From assembly GCF_910592395.1 (NCBI RefSeq), contig NC_088316.1:15006001-15070000 (forward strand): 64,000 nucleotides of DNA. The letters run 5' to 3'. The stretch's first letter is position 1. Every line of letters begins with the position of its first letter. This DNA is from Lineus longissimus. Taxonomy: Eukaryota > Nemertea > Pilidiophora > Heteronemertea > Lineidae. The position numbers were made by a program, and so were the translations under genes. The notes under the pieces are model-generated. The model was given only the letters and a program-made list of their open reading frames with translations, made no database searches and was not told the DNA's origin. Below, one piece after another: positions 61,201-64,000 of this stretch.

Positions 61201-63856
61201 TTCTCAATAGGGACTTTTGAAGTTGAAGGTCGTGGTGTCATGGTCAAATCATGGTAATGTACATGAATACCTTTGGCCAGGCATTTGTCAAATGTTACAC
61301 TTCATTTTAGGGTTCAAGTGTGATGAAGAGAAAGACTAAGGTGACAGAATATCGTAACTCACACATATTTGGCTCATGATATTTGCCACCCCAGAAAATA
61401 TATGAGCTACCAGTAACTATTATCACCTCAACTTTTGAAATAAATCAACATCGAAGCCCTTCTCTTGTCAGTGTTTTTCTAGTAATCTGTTGCTCTTTTC
61501 CTAACAGTTTTTTGTCTCAGCCACCATAAAAATCTGATGGCCTCATAGACAAACCTCAATGATCATATAATCCATGATATCAGCCCTATTCCTAGTCACC
61601 AGTAGCTTCCCTTCTGGCCATTACCCCACCTTCCTGCCCGGTGGCCCAGACAACATTGACAGACTCGGGTTATAAAGCGTTATTTATGGCCGGCTTTCAT
61701 TCTGCTTTCATGTCATGATCACATCGTTTTGGCAAGAATCCAAACGAAAGTGTCGGATTATATTTTTTATGTGACATGTTGCAACAGGGATTTTCGGAAG
61801 AGGGCTGCAAGGATTTCAAGGTGCAGAGAAGAAGGATTTACAGCCCCCAGATAGTCCCATACAAATCTATATATGAGACAACTCGATATTTCAAGGAAGA
61901 GAGCAGCTTCCTCAGGCAACTCTTCCCTCGTCACCTCCCCCTCCCCCCCCCTCCGCCGTCAAAAATACAGACACCCCATATGTGCGACAACTCAAGATGT
62001 CAAAGGAGCGAGCAATTACCCTATTTGTAGCCAGCCCTAAATCACCTCGCAACAAGCCTCAAGGGTGTCGCGACTATTACTGCTCTTAAATATTTAAACT
62101 GATTCTTCGCGACTTTTGCGCGTTATGTATGGCACTCGACGAGGGAAAGGCATCGTTGGATAAAGAATGACTTCCTGAATGTGTCAGACACTTTGACTCA
62201 CTGATGGAACTGATGAAAGGGAAGCAAAATACTGTGAGAGAATGTTCTGCAGTAGTAACTTCTTGATAGATTTCGCTTGAAATGCGGTTGAAGAAACATT
62301 TTTGATCAAAAAACTCTCATAAAACCCACCTAAATGTGGCTTAATGCATTCTATCCAACACAATCTAAAATCTCACTTCACAAAGGTGACTGGCACATTT
62401 AGTGCTATATGCCACGAGAGCTGAAAAAATCATAAGAGAAACCAACTTAAAATCACATTTTGTACCCGAAGTGATAACAAATGCAGTGATGTCTAAGTAC
62501 CATTTATTTCAAGAGTACATTAGGCTTAAGATTGGCATTCAAAGCGTTCACCCCTTAATTCCATTTAACGATGCTGAAAGCCATTGCTGTTCAAGTAATG
62601 TTTTTTTGCCATAGTGAAACTGTCTGTGATAAATGCGTGTGAACCATTCGTGAAACTCAGATTTAAATGGCTTGAAGTGTATGTACAAGGTTCTGAGAGT
62701 TGCTGTTTGGCCAAATCTGTTCGATAAGACAATTTCGAGCTAACATAACAGAATTGCCATCTTCTGTTTGACATTCTTAAGTCTGTAAGTTGCCTTGCCA
62801 AAATTTGCATTAACACTCAGTCCCACTGTCATTCTTTATCTCACCAGTATTTTGGAAGACCAACCACATAAACGAACTAAAGCAGTATTTGATCGTGCTT
62901 CAAGCATGTGATCATGAACACTGGTGGCAGCAATTAAAATTGCTTGTCTGCAAAGCGCTTACAAATACTATTGTTGGTTAGGAGGGACAACATCGTCTGG
63001 TACTGACTGCGACAAGTTCAGACTCAGAGTTAAGAAGATATATTGGTCATTTTTTCCTTCATGTTGCTTGTTACATGGTCAGAACAATTGACAGCAGGAG
63101 AGGAAATTAACATGCCTGTTCTTGACAAGTTCTGAGGCAGACGGGGATAATTAGACTGGTAAATAGGAACTGAAGTGGTGCAGAGAACAGAATTGATGAG
63201 ACGGGTTCTGGTTTTTTCATATGAACATATATGAAAGCCCTTTTCTCTTTTTATGGAAAAGATAATCTCACTCTCAGACAGAAATTTGCAAAGAATTCTC
63301 TACAATACATCCAAACCTAGGAAAGATCCAAGAGTGACAGAGAAAGCCTTGGTCTTTTATGCAAATTGCCCCAAATTTGTTGTCAATTTACAAAGAATAT
63401 TCTTCAACAGGAAGGGGGAAACACATAGAGTGACAATCCCTGGATGCATGCTGGGGAACCAGCACTGAAAAGGATTCTTTCTACAATAAAGCGACATCGA
63501 GTCACTCAACCCAATGCAACTGACTCAAAACTACTACACATAAGGCAATAAAGAATGGTTACGCCTTTTTGTACAAAGGACCAAAAAAAACTCATTAAGT
63601 TCACTATAGCAGGTAATTTCCTTCAATACAAAAAGGACCTTTCATCCAATGATTCCCGCCTTTCGAACAAGATTGCTCAAAGACGCTACACCAAAGGCTA
63701 CAAGAAACCATTACATCAGAAGTCAGCATGTTACCGACTTTTTCCAACTGACCATTGCATCTTTTATGGCAGTTTTTCCCATACAGAATGACCATTTTAT
63801 CAGCCGAGCTCCGCACCATTGATTTTTTTTCCCCGCAAAGAAATTGCGACTTTTAC

Positions 63857-63992
63857 CTCGATTTTTTCCAACGCTGTTGCCCATTAACTCCCACCAGGGA
63901 TCTTGGTGTTCCGTCATGCTCTTAAACAACGTCAGCCAATGAATTACTAGGTTGATCATTGGCGATTTGTATTCACGGAGAATATACGCCAT
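63857..63992 (-). CDS. Possible first coding exon at the right edge
   Basis: ATG at 63992-63990 in a strong context (AACAATGGCG) opens 45 codons (MAYILREYKSPM, then DPWWELMGNSVG) before a plausible donor GTAAAAGT (63856-63849). The donor phase is 1, the same as the two candidate first exons of the Fe65-like gene, so it could be a far-upstream alternative start, or belong to an unrelated gene. I recognise no family in it. Confidence 0.2.
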
Positions 63993-64000
63993 TGTTTACT

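Larger units (their letters stand above)
48170..63850. other. Upstream region of the Fe65-like gene, no confident gene
   Basis: Besides the MEF2-motif and nuclear-receptor half-site clusters, it contains tandem duplications at 56.72-56.90 and 57.98-58.25 kb and a pyrimidine-rich tract at 61.93-61.96 kb. The short reading frames show no family that I recognise. Unannotated exons of neighbouring genes cannot be excluded. Confidence 0.4.

Overview
This is a stretch of an animal (metazoan) nuclear genome, not a bacterial one. It is AT-rich, has long non-coding stretches and dense minisatellites, and holds one intron-rich gene with GT/AG splice sites. The gene is an invertebrate-type orthologue of the Fe65/APBB adaptor family (amyloid precursor protein-binding family B). 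I cannot name the species. The domain sequences are clearly diverged from vertebrate APBB1/2/3, and a fold-back element at 6.6 kb resembles short elements common in marine invertebrate genomes.

Layout. Positions 1-835 are a minisatellite running off the left edge. Positions 2.45-5.4, 6.9-7.1, 7.6-10.5 and 11.1-16.9 kb are a cluster of minisatellites with different periods (about 23-24, 23, 38/176, 35/70 and 45 bp), several of them related in sequence. The Fe65-like gene lies on the minus strand from about 48.1 kb (putative promoter and first exon) down to 18.07 kb (proposed stop codon). Fifteen exons can be joined with every splice phase matching. They give a 728-residue protein: an acidic, Ser/Asn/Gln-rich N-terminus (residues 1-258), a WW domain (about 264-296), PTB1 (about 380-516) and PTB2 (about 566-701), with a short tail. 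This is the order and close to the length of human APBB1. Introns contain further minisatellites (19.6, 23.2, 36.3, 36.65 and 40.6 kb). From 48.2 kb to the right end I see no confident gene, only candidate regulatory clusters, small repeats and one possible first exon at 63.86-63.99 kb.

Main observations. (1) The PTB1 intron contains a 6-nt exon candidate at 28955-28960, at the same codon position as the neuronal 6-nt microexon of vertebrate APBB1. It is preceded by TGC motifs and adds Glu-Arg. (2) The PTB2 exon is open upstream to a strong-context ATG at 21218, suggesting a PTB2-only isoform. (3) There are two or three candidate alternative first coding exons, all ending in the phase needed by exon 2; two of them lie about 250-300 bp below a CCATATAAGG (CArG/TATA-like) box. 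(4) The WW domain has Arg in place of its second Trp. (5) The 45-bp minisatellite appears to derive from the neighbouring 35-bp one by an internal insertion.

All exon calls are by eye from splice consensus, frame and remembered family sequence; no alignment or transcript data were available.
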